Source of the DNA: Tragulus kanchil
Taxonomy: Eukaryota > Chordata > Mammalia > Artiodactyla > Tragulidae
DNA: 64,000 nucleotides
Direction of reading: 5' to 3'
Assembly: GCA_022376925.1 (NCBI GenBank)
Contig: JAIOJX010000006.1
Location: 62,643,394 to 62,707,393, forward strand
Shown one piece after another: positions 11,336 through 23,242 of the stretch. Position 1 is the first letter of the stretch; every line of letters starts with the position of its first letter. The notes below the pieces were generated by a model, which did not search any database, was not told the DNA's origin, and was given only the letters and a program-made list of their open reading frames with translations. The translations under genes and the position numbers were made by a program.

Positions 11336-12130
11336 TTGCAATTCAAATGCATGTGAATCATGTATTCAGTAAGAAATTTCAAGTGCTTCTTAAATGCATA
11401 GCTATTAACAATTAGGTGCCAGTCCAAAAAATGCGCTGCTGAAAATACTCAAGTTAATATGATCCCCAAATGAAACAATTTATCTCCATAATTGTAAAAT
11501 CAAATCACTTGAAACATCTGTATTCAGGTGTGCTTAGAATTTTCTGATGGCCATTGTGTGTAATAGAGGAGGAAGAAAGAGAAGTGAAGGGGAACAAAGG
11601 GAAAGTAATGAAGATTCATGGTCACAACATAGTTCTTCCAAAAGCTCCTTCCTATCTGACACAATAAGAAGCCCCAAGCTAACCAGCAGCCGTTAAAGTT
11701 AGTTATTTCACCAATTCACTTCAATAAATACTAATTGAGCATTATTAACTGACTTTGTGTTAAGTGCTACTGATTGGGCAGTGCAGAGAAGTTCAGCCTC
11801 CTGAAGGGGAAAGAAATGAATAGACCCCATGACAGTCTGGCAAGTCCTGGGATGAAGGAGCATATGAAAAATCCTGGGCCCCTGGAAGTCTTCCTGAAGG
11901 GGGTGATTCCTGGGCCAAGACTTTGACAATATACTGATAGAACCAAAGTGAGATAGGCAGTGGTGACAGTAGGGAGGTTTCTTTCAGGTCAGAGAGAAAA
12001 TTCTCTGAGCAAAGGCCCCCAAATTCAATGATGCAGAGAGTTTTGTAGCAATATTTGTTGTGACATGTGCTTGAGTCCTTGCTGATCTCTTCTATGCCCA
12101 AAACATTTCTAAAGACATAAATTAATTCTG
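11336..12130. other. No gene seen; possible old repeat at 11708-11935
   Basis: The stretch around 11720-11935 (AATAAATACTAATTGAGC ... GAAGTCTTCCTGAAGG) has the wording of an old dispersed mammalian repeat that I cannot name. Antisense open frames of 73 and 102 codons overlap it but show no protein signature. Confidence 0.45.
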
Positions 12131-12254
12131 ATGCCCAAAAGATGCAAATGACTCAAGTTGCAGCAAAAATAACAATATAATATGCAAGCATCATTTCTAA
12201 AAAATGTGACACTTTGAGTGTAATGTGGAGTCAGTTATTATACTTTATAATAGA

Positions 12255-12453
12255 AATATAAGCTCATGTTTATTGAGCACTTATCATACATAGAAACATT
12301 CCAAATTCTCTGTATTTATTATCCCATTTAATCTTCACAATAACTGTTTCAAATGAGCAAATAGCATCAAGAAGTTAAGTAAATTGTTCAAGGTCATTTA
12401 ACTGGTTAGAGGCTGAGTTAGGAGTTAAAGCACACTGGGCTGTTTTTCACTAG
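12255..12453 (+). mobile_element. MIR SINE, duplicate
   Basis: Second copy of the MIR at 11140, with the 3-base length difference noted for duplication 5. Confidence 0.8.
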
Positions 12454-13248
12454 TTGCAATTCAAATGCATGTGAATCATGTATTCAGTAAGAAATTTCAA
12501 GTGCTTCTTAAATGCATAGCTATTAACAATTAGGTGCCAGTCCAAAAAATGCGCTGCTGAAAATACTCAAGTTAATATGATCCCCAAATGAAACAATTTA
12601 TCTCCATAATTGTAAAATCAAATCACTTGAAACATCTGTATTCAGGTGTGCTTAGAATTTTCTGATGGCCATTGTGTGTAATAGAGGAGGAAGAAAGAGA
12701 AGTGAAGGGGAACAAAGGGAAAGTAATGAAGATTCATGGTCACAACATAGTTCTTCCAAAAGCTCCTTCCTATCTGACACAATAAGAAGCCCCAAGCTAA
12801 CCAGCAGCCGTTAAAGTTAGCTATTTCACCAATTCACTTCAATAAATACTAATTGAGCATTATTAACTGACTTTGTGTTAAGTGCTACTGATTGGGCAGT
12901 GCAGAGAAGTTCAGCCTCCTGAAGGGGAAAGAAATGAATAGACCCCATGACAGTCTGGCAAGTCCTGGGATGAAGGAGCATATGAAAAATCCTGGGCCCC
13001 TGGAAGTCTTCCTGAAGGGGGTGATTCCTGGGCCAAGACTTTGACAATATACTGATAGAACCAAAGTGAGATAGGCAGTGGTGACAGTAGGGAGGTTTCT
13101 TTCAGGTCAGAGAGAAAATTCTCTGAGCAAAGGCCCCCAAATTCAATGATGCAGAGAGTTTTGTAGCAATATTTGTTGTGACATGTGCTTGAGTCCTTGC
13201 TGATCTCTTCTATGCCCAAAACATTTCTAAAGACATAAATTAATTCTG

Positions 13249-13643
13249 TTTATGGGTTACTCCCATTTGAGCAGGGGAAAATAAATCTATTCATCTTTTA
13301 TTTTGTTGCCTTCCCATCCTCTACTTCAACTCCATATAATCTTGTCTGTACCAATTATAGAAGAGTTTTTGGACTTTTTCTATTGAATACACCTTGAAAT
13401 CCTTGTCATACTTTATGTAACTATAATATGCATTCTTGATCTGCTCCAACATTGTGAGTGCTATTGAGGGTTACAGAAATAGCTTCATGTTTCTTCCCTG
13501 ATGTACTTGTATCTGTGATAGAAAACTTGATATATACCCATATCCAGTGAAATCTGTGGCAGAATTTTTAAATTACTAAACTGTGTTTTTATGGGTGTAG
13601 TGGACATAAGAGCACTGAGACTTTATTTAGGTATCCCTCAACA
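13249..13643. other. No gene seen
   Basis: AT-rich DNA without a recognisable repeat or meaningful frame. Repeated at 14364-14758. Confidence 0.55.
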
Positions 13644-13860
13644 CACAATGACTCAGCAGTAAAGAATCTACCTGCAATGCTGGAAATGCAAGAGACGTGG
13701 TTCAATCCCTGGATTGGGAAAATCCCTGGAGTAGGAATGGCCACCCACTCTAGTGTTCTTTCCTGGAAAAATCCAATGGACAATGGAGCCTGACAGCTAT
13801 GGCCCATGGGGGTCACAAAGAGTTGGACATGACTGAGTGACTCAACACACACACACACAA
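13644..13860 (+). mobile_element. Bov-tA-type SINE with (CA)n tail
   Basis: From GACTCAGCAGTAAAGAATC through TTCAATCCCTGGATTGGG (B-box-like part of the tRNA head), the A-region, and GACATGACTGAGTGACTCAA into a short CA repeat at 13846-13858. The start of the tRNA head is missing or diverged. Duplicate at 14759-14975. Confidence 0.88.
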
Positions 13861-14272
13861 AATACAATATACTTGATATATAATTGACTCCTTATCCAAC
13901 TTTAGGAATGGCCTTAATAGTTGTAACCTAATGAAGGTGGTCTATTCTTCTTGTTACCAGAAGTCCAGACTTAAGTAAATAAATGTACAGCATCCCTCTG
14001 GTTAGAAAAATTGGTTCACAAATGGGCATATGACCAAATTATTCCAATAAAATTGAAGGGAAGTTTTCTGGGGCCTTATGGGAAAGAACATTCCTTGCTT
14101 TTCTGAGCATATCAGTAGAGGAGACCCCCTTTCTTCTTCTGGTTTATACATGATGTGACTAAATCCTGGAACTACAGAAGCCACTTTGCCATCTTGAGGG
14201 GAACTGCCTAAAAGTGATGTTGATATACTGAGGAGGATAGAGATGAGAGAATCATCACAGAGAAATGAAGCG
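13861..14272. other. No gene seen
   Basis: Single-copy-like sequence, repeated at 14976-15386. An antisense 110-codon frame (14002-14334) crosses the duplication join and is therefore chimeric. Confidence 0.55.
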
Positions 14273-14758
14273 GTTTTGTAGCAATATTTGTTGTGACATG
14301 TGCTTGAGTCCTTGCTGATCTCTTCTATGCCCAAAACATTTCTAAAGACATAAATTAATTCTGTTTATGGGTTACTCCCATTTGAGCAGGGGAAAATAAA
14401 TCTATTCATCTTTTATTTTGTTGCCTTCCCATCCTCTACTTCAACTCCATATAATCTTGTCTGTACCAATTATAGAAGAGTTTTTGGACTTTTTCTATTG
14501 AATACACCTTGAAATCCTTGTCATACTTTATGTAACTATAATATGCATTCTTGATCTGCTCCAACATTGTGAGTGCTATTGAGGGTTACAGAAATAGCTT
14601 CATGTTTCTTCCCTGATGTACTTGTATCTGTGATAGAAAACTTGATATATACCCATATCCAGTGAAATCTGTGGCAGAATTTTTAAATTACTAAACTGTG
14701 TTTTTATGGGTGTAGTGGACATAAGAGCACTGAGACTTTATTTAGGTATCCCTCAACA

Positions 14759-14975
14759 CACAATGACTCAGCAGTAAAGAATCTACCTGCAATGCTGGAA
14801 ATGCAAGAGACGTGGTTCAATCCCTGGATTGGGAAAATCCCTGGAGTAGGAATGGCCACCCACTCTAGTGTTCTTTCCTGGAAAAATCCAATGGACAATG
14901 GAGCCTGACAGCTATGGCCCATGGGGGTCACAAAGAGTTGGACATGACTGAGTGACTCAACACACACACACACAA
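14759..14975 (+). mobile_element. Bov-tA-type SINE, duplicate
   Basis: Copy of 13644-13860 within duplication 6. Confidence 0.86.
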
Positions 14976-15386
14976 AATACAATATACTTGATATATAATT
15001 GACTCCTTATCCAACTTTAGGAATGGCCTTAATAGTTGTAACCTAATGAAGGTGGTCTATTCTTCTTGTTACCAGAAGTCCAGACTTAAGTAAATAAATG
15101 TACAGCATCCCTCTGGTTAGAAAAATTGGTTCACAAATGGGCATATGACCAAATTATTCCAATAAAATTGAAGGGAAGTTTTCTGGGGCCTTATGGGAAA
15201 GAACATTCCTTGCTTTTCTGAGCATATCAGTAGAGGAGACCCCCTTTCTTCTTCTGGTTTATACATGATGTGACTAAATCCTGGAACTACAGAAGCCACT
15301 TTGCCATCTTGAGGGGAACTGCCTAAAAGTGATGTTGATATACTGAGGAGGATAGAGATGAGAGAATCATCACAGAGAAATGAAGC

Positions 15387-15690
15387 TGGTATTAAATGAT
15401 GCTTGACACCTACATTAAATGTGACTTTTTATGAATCAGTATATCTCTTCTTAAAAATTGCTAGTTTTAAAAAACATTTTTTACTTGTAACACATTATTA
15501 ATAAGAAACATACCTCAATTTATTATAATCATTACAAAATGGCAAGTTATATTTAACCAAATGACAGTGGTCTGGTTTTATGGGAAATTCCTGACCACTA
15601 TTACTTCAAACACCTCTCTTGTTCTTTTCTGTATTCTCTTAGTATTAATATTAAAGTCACACGTATGATCTATCTTTTTATATTATTTCA
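15387..15690. other. No gene seen
   Basis: AT-rich DNA, no recognisable element. Confidence 0.5.
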
Positions 15691-15699
15691 CAGTTCTTA

Positions 15700-16660
15700 G
15701 ATGTTCTGTTTTTTTCATTTTTTTCCCTTTGCATTTCAATTAGGGGTATTTCTGTTGACCTGTTTCAAGTTAACTCATTCTTTCCTCAACAATGTCAAGT
15801 CTACTGATGAGCCCATCAATGGTGTTTTTTGCTTCTGTTACTGTGTCTCTGGTTCCTAGCATTTTCTTTTGATTCTATCTTAGTGTTTCTATTGCTCTGC
15901 TTATATTAAACATCAGTTCTTGCATGTTACTTTTTCCATTAGAATCTTTAATATAGTAATTATAATTATTTTAAATTAAGTATCTCAAATGTTATGATAG
16001 TTCTAAAATCTAATTCTGATAAATATCTGATAAATCTGGTAATTACAGTCACATCTACTTCAGGTTCTGATGATTGTTTTGTTTTTTCAGACTGCCTTTT
16101 CTGGTCTTTGGCAGAATTTGTAGTGGTTTGTTGTAAGTTATGCACGCTATTTTTGTAATAAAGAGGAGAATAAGCTTAGCATGAGAATTTGTATTAATCT
16201 GGTGAGAAGTATGGCCGTGTTTGATATCTGTTGTAGCTATAGGTATTAAAAGCTTCAGATCCTCTTGTTTTTGTCTCATCTCTAGGCTCTCAGACTTTCC
16301 TGTGTACTCCACTCAGAGAAGTTGTGTCCTGCACCCCTTCCAGCTTAAATGCACTGTTATCCAGGAAGCAACATGATATGTTGGTAGCATGTGAAGGAGA
16401 GAGAGTATTCTATCAACTTTTGAGTAAGTCTCGTCTTTCCAGTGGGCCCATTTCTGGGTTATGGCCTCCAAAGTGTTTATCATCCTTCTCCAGTAGTACA
16501 ACTCTCCCCCACCCATCTGTCTACTACCATCCTTGTCTCCAGGATTCCCAAAATATTTCCTTGAAGACTTGCCTCTTTTGACTGTGTCTCCACAACCCTT
16601 CCCCAGCTTCGTTCAATGAGACACAAAAGCTGGAGAGAATTAGAAACATTCCCTCATTGG
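15700..16660 (-). mobile_element. Old L1 (L1M-like) fragment, antisense ORF1 region
   Basis: On the minus strand, bases about 15930-15760 read a coiled-coil-like stretch containing DGLISRLDIVEERMS followed by a stop and LETG. This resembles the ORF1 coiled coil of older mammalian L1 elements, with in-frame stops. The flanking sequence (TTCTTGCATGTTACTTTTTCCATTAG on the plus strand) also has the wording of antisense L1M. Upstream of ORF1 the assignment is weaker. The element is heavily decayed, and its part from 16081 is repeated from 17219. Confidence 0.5.
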
Positions 16661-16949
16661 TTAGGTGGGAAGTGGAGTGCTAAGCTCACCTCCTCGCTCA
16701 ACAAGTTCAGGAGCAGAGCATTACCACTTTACCCATCGAGATGCCTGTTCTCCAGGTTTTTCAGGTTTCTTTGGGGCTGTGGTCCGAGGTAACGAGGTAA
16801 TGGAGAGAGGTGATGCCAGAGGTGATGCCAGAGAGAAGACACTGATGTCCCACCACAGGCTTTTCCCTTAAGAAGATCTTGCTTATAAATATTGGAGGTT
16901 TAGTAGCTTTTGAGGAATTCTTAGGTCAAGGCTGAGGAATATATTCATT
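16661..16949. other. No gene seen
   Basis: Short stretch with a 12-base direct repeat (GAGGTGATGCCA twice near 16805-16829). Repeated at 17799-18087. Confidence 0.5.
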
Positions 16950-17185
16950 GTGTGTGTGCACAGTTGCTCAATCATGTCCAACTCTTTGTGACCCCATGGA
17001 CTATAGCCTGAGAGGCTCTTCTGTACATGGAACTTCCCAAGCAAGAATATTGGAGTGGGCTGCCATTTCCTCCTCCAGGAGATGTTCCTGATCCAGGGAT
17101 TGAACCCATGTATCTCCTGAATCACCTGTATCTCATGAATCAACAGACATATTCTTTACCACTGAGCCACCTGTGAATGCCAAAC
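16950..17185 (-). mobile_element. Bov-tA-type SINE, antisense
   Basis: Reverse complement of the Bov-tA consensus: GTTGCTCAATCATGTCCAAC, CTTTGTGACCCCATGGAC, AAGAATATTGGAGTGGG, CCAGGGATTGAACCC, ending in TTACCACTGAGCCACC (the reverse of the tRNA head). Nearly full length, with a small internal duplication around ATCTCCTGAATCACCTGTATCTCATGAATC. Duplicates at 18088-18323 and, partially, 19308-19428. Confidence 0.9.
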
Positions 17186-18087
17186 GACTCATTTTACCAA
17201 ATAGCTTACATGTTTAGATTTTTTCAGACTGCCTTTTCTGGTCTTTGGCAGAATTTGTAGTGGTTTGTTGTAAGTTATGCACGCTATTTTTGTAATAAAG
17301 GAGAATAAGCTTAGCATGAGAATTTGTATTAATCTGGTGAGAAGTATGGCCGTGTTTGATATCTGTTGTAGCTATAGGTATTAAAAGCTTCAGATCCTCT
17401 TGTTTTTGTCTCATCTCTAGGCTCTCAGACTTTCCTGTGTACTCCACTCAGAGAAGTTGTGTCCTGCACCCCTTCCAGCTTAAATGCACTGTTATCCAGG
17501 AAGCAACATGATATGTTGGTAGCATGTGAAGGAGAGAGAGTATTCTATCAACTTTTGAGTAAGTCTCGTCTTTCCAGTGGGCCCATTTCTGGGTTATGGC
17601 CTCCAAAGTGTTTATCATCCTTCTCCAGTAGTACAACTCTCCCCCACCCATCTGTCTACTACCATCCTTGTCTCCAGGATTCCCAAAATATTTCCTTGAA
17701 GACTTGCCTCTTTTGACTGTGTCTCCAAAACCCCTTTCCCCCAGCTTCGTTCAATGAGACACAAAAGCTGGAGAGAATTAGAAACATTCCCTCATTGGTT
17801 AGGTGGGAAGTGGAGTGCTAAGCTCACCTCCTCGCTCAACAAGTTCAGGAGCAGAGCATTACCACTTTACCCATCGAGATGCCTGTTCTCCAGGTTTTTC
17901 AGGTTTCTTTGGGGCTGTGGTCCGAGGTAACGAGGTAATGGAGAGAGGTGATGCCAGAGGTGATGCCAGAGAGAAGACACTGATGTCCCACCACAGGCTT
18001 TTCCCTTAAGAAGATCTTGCTTATAAATATTGGAGGTTTAGTAGCTTTTGAGGAATTCTTAGGTCAAGGCTGAGGAATATATTCATT

Positions 18088-18323
18088 GTGTGTGTGCACA
18101 GTTGCTCAATCATGTCCAACTCTTTGTGACCCCATGGACTATAGCCTGAGAGGCTCTTCTGTACATGGAACTTCCCAAGCAAGAATATTGGAGTGGGCTG
18201 CCATTTCCTCCTCCAGGAGATGTTCCTGATCCAGGGATTGAACCCATGTATCTCCTGAATCACCTGTATCTCATGAATCAACAGACATATTCTTTACCAC
18301 TGAGCCACCTGTGAATGCCAAAC
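18088..18323 (-). mobile_element. Bov-tA-type SINE, antisense, duplicate
   Basis: Copy of 16950-17185 through duplication 7. Confidence 0.88.
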
Positions 18324-18335
18324 GACTCATTTTAC

Positions 18336-19271
18336 AAACGTTTAATGAAATCCTGTACCTTTCAGATCAGCAATGAGGAAACAAAAGAGAAGTAGTTCCT
18401 GGACAGGACTTTGAAGGGCATATTTTGAAGGAGGCACTGCATGCACTACTGAGCTAACACTCATTAAACTTTTGCTAGGAAAATGATAGATTTAGTTATT
18501 TACTTAACAGTTGTTCTTAACCTTACCTTGGCTATTTGAGTTAATTACTAGCTTTAATCACAGAAAGTTAAAATGCAGATCACAGCATAGCTGAGCCTGA
18601 ATATGTCAGCTGGGTAAAAATCCATAAACTGTTTTTGTAAGTGATAAAGATAAATTCTTACCATGTAAAATTCTTGCATGGGCTGGAATGAGGGGGGGGG
18701 AGGAGTTCATATGATTTATGGTGAATCAAGGCTGTATGACCTCTAGAACTTTAATTTAAAACAGTGCCCCAGATAGAATGTGTCTCCTGGGCACACTTTC
18801 ACAACATGTAAGGCTCTGCTGAGCCACAAAATGATTGGAGTAAGGTGTGCTGGAAATAGTCATTTTTTAATGAAATTAAACAGTAGTTAATACAAATGTG
18901 CTCTCAATTCACATGCTTTTCAGATGCTTGAGATTGCTGGTGTTTCCCTACACCTGTAGTGCTAGCATATGTCACTGATGTCCTTTAATAGACTCAGTAT
19001 TGATGGACGATCATGTATATAACCACTGAGTCAGGACAGGTAGGAGGGATCTGGGGTCCTTACCTATTGAGGGCATATATCTGGACAGTGTAAGCAAGCA
19101 AAATTAATGGTGATCATGGTTAGGGATGGGGGAGAATGAAATATTAAGAATATGCTCTACCATCAACATCTTTGTGACCCTCCCTTCCTTCCTTTTTCCT
19201 TGACCCACTGCCTTCTTCAGTCTGCCAGGACCAATGCCTTTCACTCTTGCTGACCACATGCTGCTCCTTAC
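18336..19271. other. No gene seen
   Basis: Single-copy-like DNA with a run of G near 18691. Repeated at 19441-20376. No coding or RNA signal. Confidence 0.6.
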
Positions 19272-19307
19272 CAAGGACCAATGCCTTTCACTCTTGCTGA
19301 CTATTGT

Positions 19308-19428
19308 ATTTCCTCCTCCAGGAGATGTTCCTGATCCAGGGATTGAACCCATGTATCTCCTGAATCACCTGTATCTCATGAATCAACAGACATATTCTTT
19401 ACCACTGAGCCACCTGTGAATGCCAAAC
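19308..19428 (-). mobile_element. Partial antisense Bov-tA SINE (third copy of its tRNA end)
   Basis: Only the part from TTTCCTCCTCCAGGAG to the tRNA-head end is present because the duplicated block starts inside the SINE. Confidence 0.85.
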
Positions 19429-20376
19429 GACTCATTTTACAAACGTTTAATGAAATCCTGTACCTTTCAGATCAGCAATGAGGAAACAAAAGAGAAGTAG
19501 TTCCTGGACAGGACTTTGAAGGGCATATTTTGAAGGAGGCACTGCATGCACTACTGAGCTAACACTCATTAAACTTTTGCTAGGAAAATGATAGATTTAG
19601 TTATTTACTTAACAGTTGTTCTTAACCTTACCTTGGCTATTTGAGTTAATTACTAGCTTTAATCACAGAAAGTTAAAATGCAGATCACAGCATAGCTGAG
19701 CCTGAATATGTCAGCTGGGTAAAAATCCATAAACTGTTTTTGTAAGTGATAAAGATAAATTCTTACCATGTAAAATTCTTGCATGGGCTGGAATGAGGGG
19801 GGGGGAGGAGTTCATATGATTTATGGTGAATCAAGGCTGTATGACCTCTAGAACTTTAATTTAAAACAGTGCCCCAGATAGAATGTGTCTCCTGGGCACA
19901 CTTTCACAACATGTAAGGCTCTGCTGAGCCACAAAATGATTGGAGTAAGGTGTGCTGGAAATAGTCATTTTTTAATGAAATTAAACAGTAGTTAATACAA
20001 ATGTGCTCTCAATTCACATGCTTTTCAGATGCTTGAGATTGCTGGTGTTTCCCTACACCTGTAGTGCTAGCATATGTCACTGATGTCCTTTAATAGACTC
20101 AGTATTGATGGACGATCATGTATATAACCACTGAGTCAGGACAGGTAGGAGGGATCTGGGGTCCTTACCTATTGAGGGCATATATCTGGACAGTGTAAGC
20201 AAGCAAAATTAATGGTGATCATGGTTAGGGATGGGGGAGAATGAAATATTAAGAATATGCTCTACCATCAACATCTTTGTGACCCTCCCTTCCTTCCTTT
20301 TTCCTTGACCCACTGCCTTCTTCAGTCTGCCAGGACCAATGCCTTTCACTCTTGCTGACCACATGCTGCTCCTTAC

Positions 20377-20984
20377 AGTTTTGTCAATTATTGCTACCCC
20401 AGCTTACCATCCTCCAGTCAGCCCTATTTTAAAACAATTTGCATTCATTTTGCAAATAGAATTTCACAAAACACTGCATAATTGGCTTCAACAGAATCAA
20501 AACATATTGCATTTACTATATAGCAAATTAGCTTTTGCACACATTATAAGTTATTGTTTTACTTATGCACTTCATTACCTCTCTGTCTCTCTCTCTCTTT
20601 AACTGTACAAAACCACATGATTTATAACTAGTAGCTGCTGAATAATACAACATCTTCTCATGTTACATCTCAGTTAGAAATTTTTCAGACACATGCCACA
20701 TGGGTAATACCAAGCTATGCAATCTTATAGGAGTTCATTAAAGGCAAACTTTCAGAAGCAGTCTGAAAGGAAAATCATGTTTTATGAAATATACTTGTAG
20801 AGTTCTGGGCTCAGACTCTAGTAGAATAAAACCATCTTAGGCTTGTAAGAAAATTTTCCAAAGTTCTTTAACTTTCTTTGATATTTGTGGCAGTCTTACA
20901 TATAAGGAAAAACTGATGTCTTATTTTAATTCAAATAAAATGATTTTAGTGTGTGAAAATAGAAAAGGTGCTACAAAGGAATGC
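20377..20984. other. No gene seen; short (CT)n run
   Basis: AT-rich DNA with a CT-rich simple repeat at about 20579-20600. Confidence 0.55.
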
Positions 20985-20999
20985 AACAGTACACAAAGG

Positions 21000-21333
21000 G
21001 GCTTCCCTGGTGGTCCAGTGGGTAAGGACACCTCCTTGCAGTGCAAGGCGCGCCGGTTCGATCCCTGGCCTGGGAAGATCCCACATGCCGTGGAGCGGCT
21101 GGACTGATATGTCCAATTACCAAGCCGGAGCTCTGGGACACATGCCCCAGAGCCAGTGCTCTGCGACAACAGAGGCCACCACGATGGGAGGCCCACATGG
21201 GCCAAAGAACAAAGATGGGTGAAAATGGACAACTGAAAGACCAATAGAAGTGGCCCGCCTGCTCCCCTCCCTCCCCACTCCACCCCCACCAAAGTAAACA
21301 AATAAAAAATGAATCTTTAAAAAAAAAAAAAAG
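21000..21333 (+). mobile_element. CHR-type tRNA-derived SINE, full length
   Basis: Starts GCTTCCCTGGTGGTCCAGTG (A-box part of the tRNA-like head), with GGTTCGATCCC (B box) at 21055-21065. It continues through CCTGGGAAGATCCCACATGC, GCTCTGGGACACATGCCCC and GGAGGCCCACATGGGCC, and ends in a poly-A tail at about 21319-21332. A perfect 15-bp target duplication, AACAGTACACAAAGG, lies at 20985-20999 and 21334-21348. The clean duplication indicates L1-type retrotransposition. The head resembles the cetartiodactyl CHR family; the exact subfamily is uncertain. Confidence 0.85.
21055..21065 (+). promoter_or_regulatory. B box of the SINE's internal Pol III promoter
   Basis: GGTTCGATCCC matches the B-box consensus GGTTCGANTCC except for the added C. 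It sits about 45 bases after the A-box-like TGGTCCAGTGGG. Confidence 0.6.
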
Positions 21334-21348
21334 AACAGTACACAAAGG

Positions 21349-21682
21349 TACTGGGGCTCCCTGTTGGTCCTGCCAAGTTGTCCTCACCACAGCAGATTCA
21401 AAAATAAGCTTCCAGGAGGAGACAGCTTCCATTCCTGTGAGTCCTATAGTCACTCTGCCCTACCTAAGCATTCATGGATCTTAATAAATGAGAGCCACAT
21501 GATCTTGTTTTGTTTTGTCTCTGTGCTATCTTATTTTGTTGTAGCTTTTAACTCAGCCATAGATATGATCTGTTGCCTCCAAGGAAGGGTTTCTAGGCTG
21601 CTTTCCAAGCACTAACCTTGGACGACTCATACTCAGTCTAGGAAAGAAAGGTGGCTTAGGAAAGACAGATGGAGTGAGATGT
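21349..21682. other. No gene seen
   Basis: Single-copy-like DNA. Overlapping short frames carry no signature. Confidence 0.5.
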
Positions 21683-22037
21683 AACAACACTTCTCTGAGT
21701 TCTTTTTTTGTACAGGTGTCTATTAACATGCCAAAGATCAGGGACACAGCTGCTTTTCCTGGCATTCGCATTGGTGTAGAGCTAAGTGTTGATGGGGAAT
21801 AGTGTGGTGCAGGAAAACAATTTTTGTGCATATGACCTCTTCAGTTTTTGAAAGGTACTTGTCCTCAATCTATTGATGCAAGATGTCTTAGAAATAATAT
21901 AACTGGCAGCAAAACAACAAGGTCTGAATCCCTAAGGAAAAATTGCTTAGGAAGTCTGGAGTTTATATAGTATGGAGAGAAACAGTTCCCATCTCCTCTT
22001 TTTATTTTTTTACTTACAAATATTAAATTTATTTCCT

Positions 22038-22150
22038 AGTTATGAGACTTTGGGCAAGTCATTTGAACCTGATGAACCTCAGTTTCCAATGTGTAAAACG
22101 GAAATAAGATTACTTACTTCTCTAAATTGTTGTAATATTTGATAGATGCT
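22038..22150 (+). mobile_element. MIR relic
   Basis: GAGACTTTGGGCAAGTCATT, then CCTCAGTTTCCAATGTGTAA and TTGTTGTAATATTTGATAG follow the MIR core and 3' half. Duplicate at 23131-23242. Confidence 0.8.
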
Positions 22151-22781
22151 GGAAACAATTGTTGCTTTCTTCTTGTACTAGATACCATAATAATAATAAT
22201 AATCAGCTCCTGAGGACCCTCCGTCGTGTATGTGGGAACAGAGGCAGCTGCTAATGGTTCTATCTAGCGCTTCTGAAGCAGACCAAATTAACTTTCCCAT
22301 AAACCTGGAAATGCATCACTGATCATTGTCTCAACAAATACTTAATTCCTGTGAGATGAGAGTTGCCTGAGTATATGTTACATGTAAATACATCATAAAT
22401 CCTGGGAAATCTTTGTAACTCATTCTCTGTATCTTTCTTTGAAACTGTATTTATCTTGAGAGGAAGTTCTAGGTGAGCCTCTTGAAATCCATCATTGGCT
22501 TGTCCTAGGTACTCTGGGGGTACTTCAAGATGAACCTTCTGTTGGTTCCCAATCTTGGGAGTTCCCCAGATGAAATTCAAAATTGGTCCCATATACAGCG
22601 GGTAAGGAGAGAAAGAACAAAGAGAAGACCAGTCTATATTGACTGGTGGTAACTCTAATATACATGGAAACTTATTATGTCCAAGGCTTGTGTTGGTGGC
22701 TACAAGATGAGCTCTCTATTCTCTTGCCAGAGTCGTAAGTCTCATACAGGAGTCCTTCAAACCTTTTGGCCTTATCGAGGG
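22151..22781. other. No gene seen; (AAT)n microsatellite
   Basis: A short AAT repeat at about 22187-22203 (duplicate near 23281). The antisense 89-codon frame at 22323-22592 has no recognisable domain and is repeated unchanged at 23417-23686 only because the DNA is duplicated. Confidence 0.55.
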
Positions 22782-23130
22782 AACAACACTTCTCTGAGTT
22801 CTTTTGTACAGGTGTCTATTAACATGCCAAAGATCAGGGACACAGCTGCTTTTCCTGGCATTCGCATTGGTGTAGAGCTAAGTGTTGATGGGGAATAGTG
22901 TGGTGCAGGAAAACAATTTTTGTGCATATGACCTCTTCAGTTTTTGAAAGGTACTTGTCCTCAATCTATTGATGCAAGATGTCTTAGAAATAATATAACT
23001 GGCAGCAAAACAACAAGGTCTGAATCCCTAAGGAAAAATTGCTTAGGAAGTCTGGAGTTTATATAGTATGGAGAGAAACAGTTCCCATCTCCTCTTTTAT
23101 TTTTTACTTACAAATATTAAATTTATTTCC

Positions 23131-23242
23131 TAGTTATGAGACTTTGGGCAAGTCATTTGAACCTGATGAACCTCAGTTTCCAATGTGTAAAACGGAAATA
23201 AGATTACTTACTTCTCTAAATTGTTGTAATATTTGATAGATG
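23131..23242 (+). mobile_element. MIR relic, duplicate
   Basis: Copy of 22038-22150 within duplication 9. Confidence 0.78.

Larger units (their letters stand above)
11023..13248. repeat. Tandem duplication 5: 11023-12130 repeated as 12138-13248
   Basis: Offset 1115, rising to 1118 after a 3-base difference (TTATACATAG against TTATCATACATAG near 11169/12282). One substitution is visible near 12822 (TTAGCTATT against TTAGTTATT). Seven filler bases lie at 12131-12137. Confidence 0.94.
13158..15386. repeat. Tandem duplication 6: 13158-14271 repeated as 14273-15386
   Basis: Offset 1115 throughout, with only one filler base at the join. Its first 90 bases are also the end of duplication 5, so that stretch is present three times (12040, 13158 and 14273). 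Confidence 0.95.
16081..18335. repeat. Tandem duplication 7: 16081-17197 repeated as 17219-18335
   Basis: Offset 1137, then 1135, then 1138, the changes being a 2-base deletion (AAAGAGGAGAA against AAAGGAGAA) and a homopolymer change in CCACAACCC/CCAAAACCCC. Filler at 17198-17218 is 21 bases. The block covers old L1 DNA, single-copy DNA and a SINE. Confidence 0.94.
18203..20376. repeat. Tandem duplication 8: 18203-19271 repeated as 19308-20376
   Basis: Constant offset of 1105. It begins inside the SINE, so the SINE's left third is present three times (17065, 18203 and 19308). The 36-base filler (19272-19307) contains a second copy of the sequence AGGACCAATGCCTTTCACTC followed by TTGCTGAC, which normally lies just before the join. 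Confidence 0.94.

Noticed and set aside
21000..21100. A tRNA gene, because of the A-box and B-box-like sequences
   Set aside because: It cannot fold into a full cloverleaf, carries a SINE body, poly-A tail and 15-bp target duplication, and recurs at 42960, 54771 and 56744.
20921..21453. 126- and 160-codon antisense frames
   Set aside because: They cover the CHR-type SINE, whose GC-rich reverse strand happens to be open; the same kind of frame appears over the SINE at 42960.
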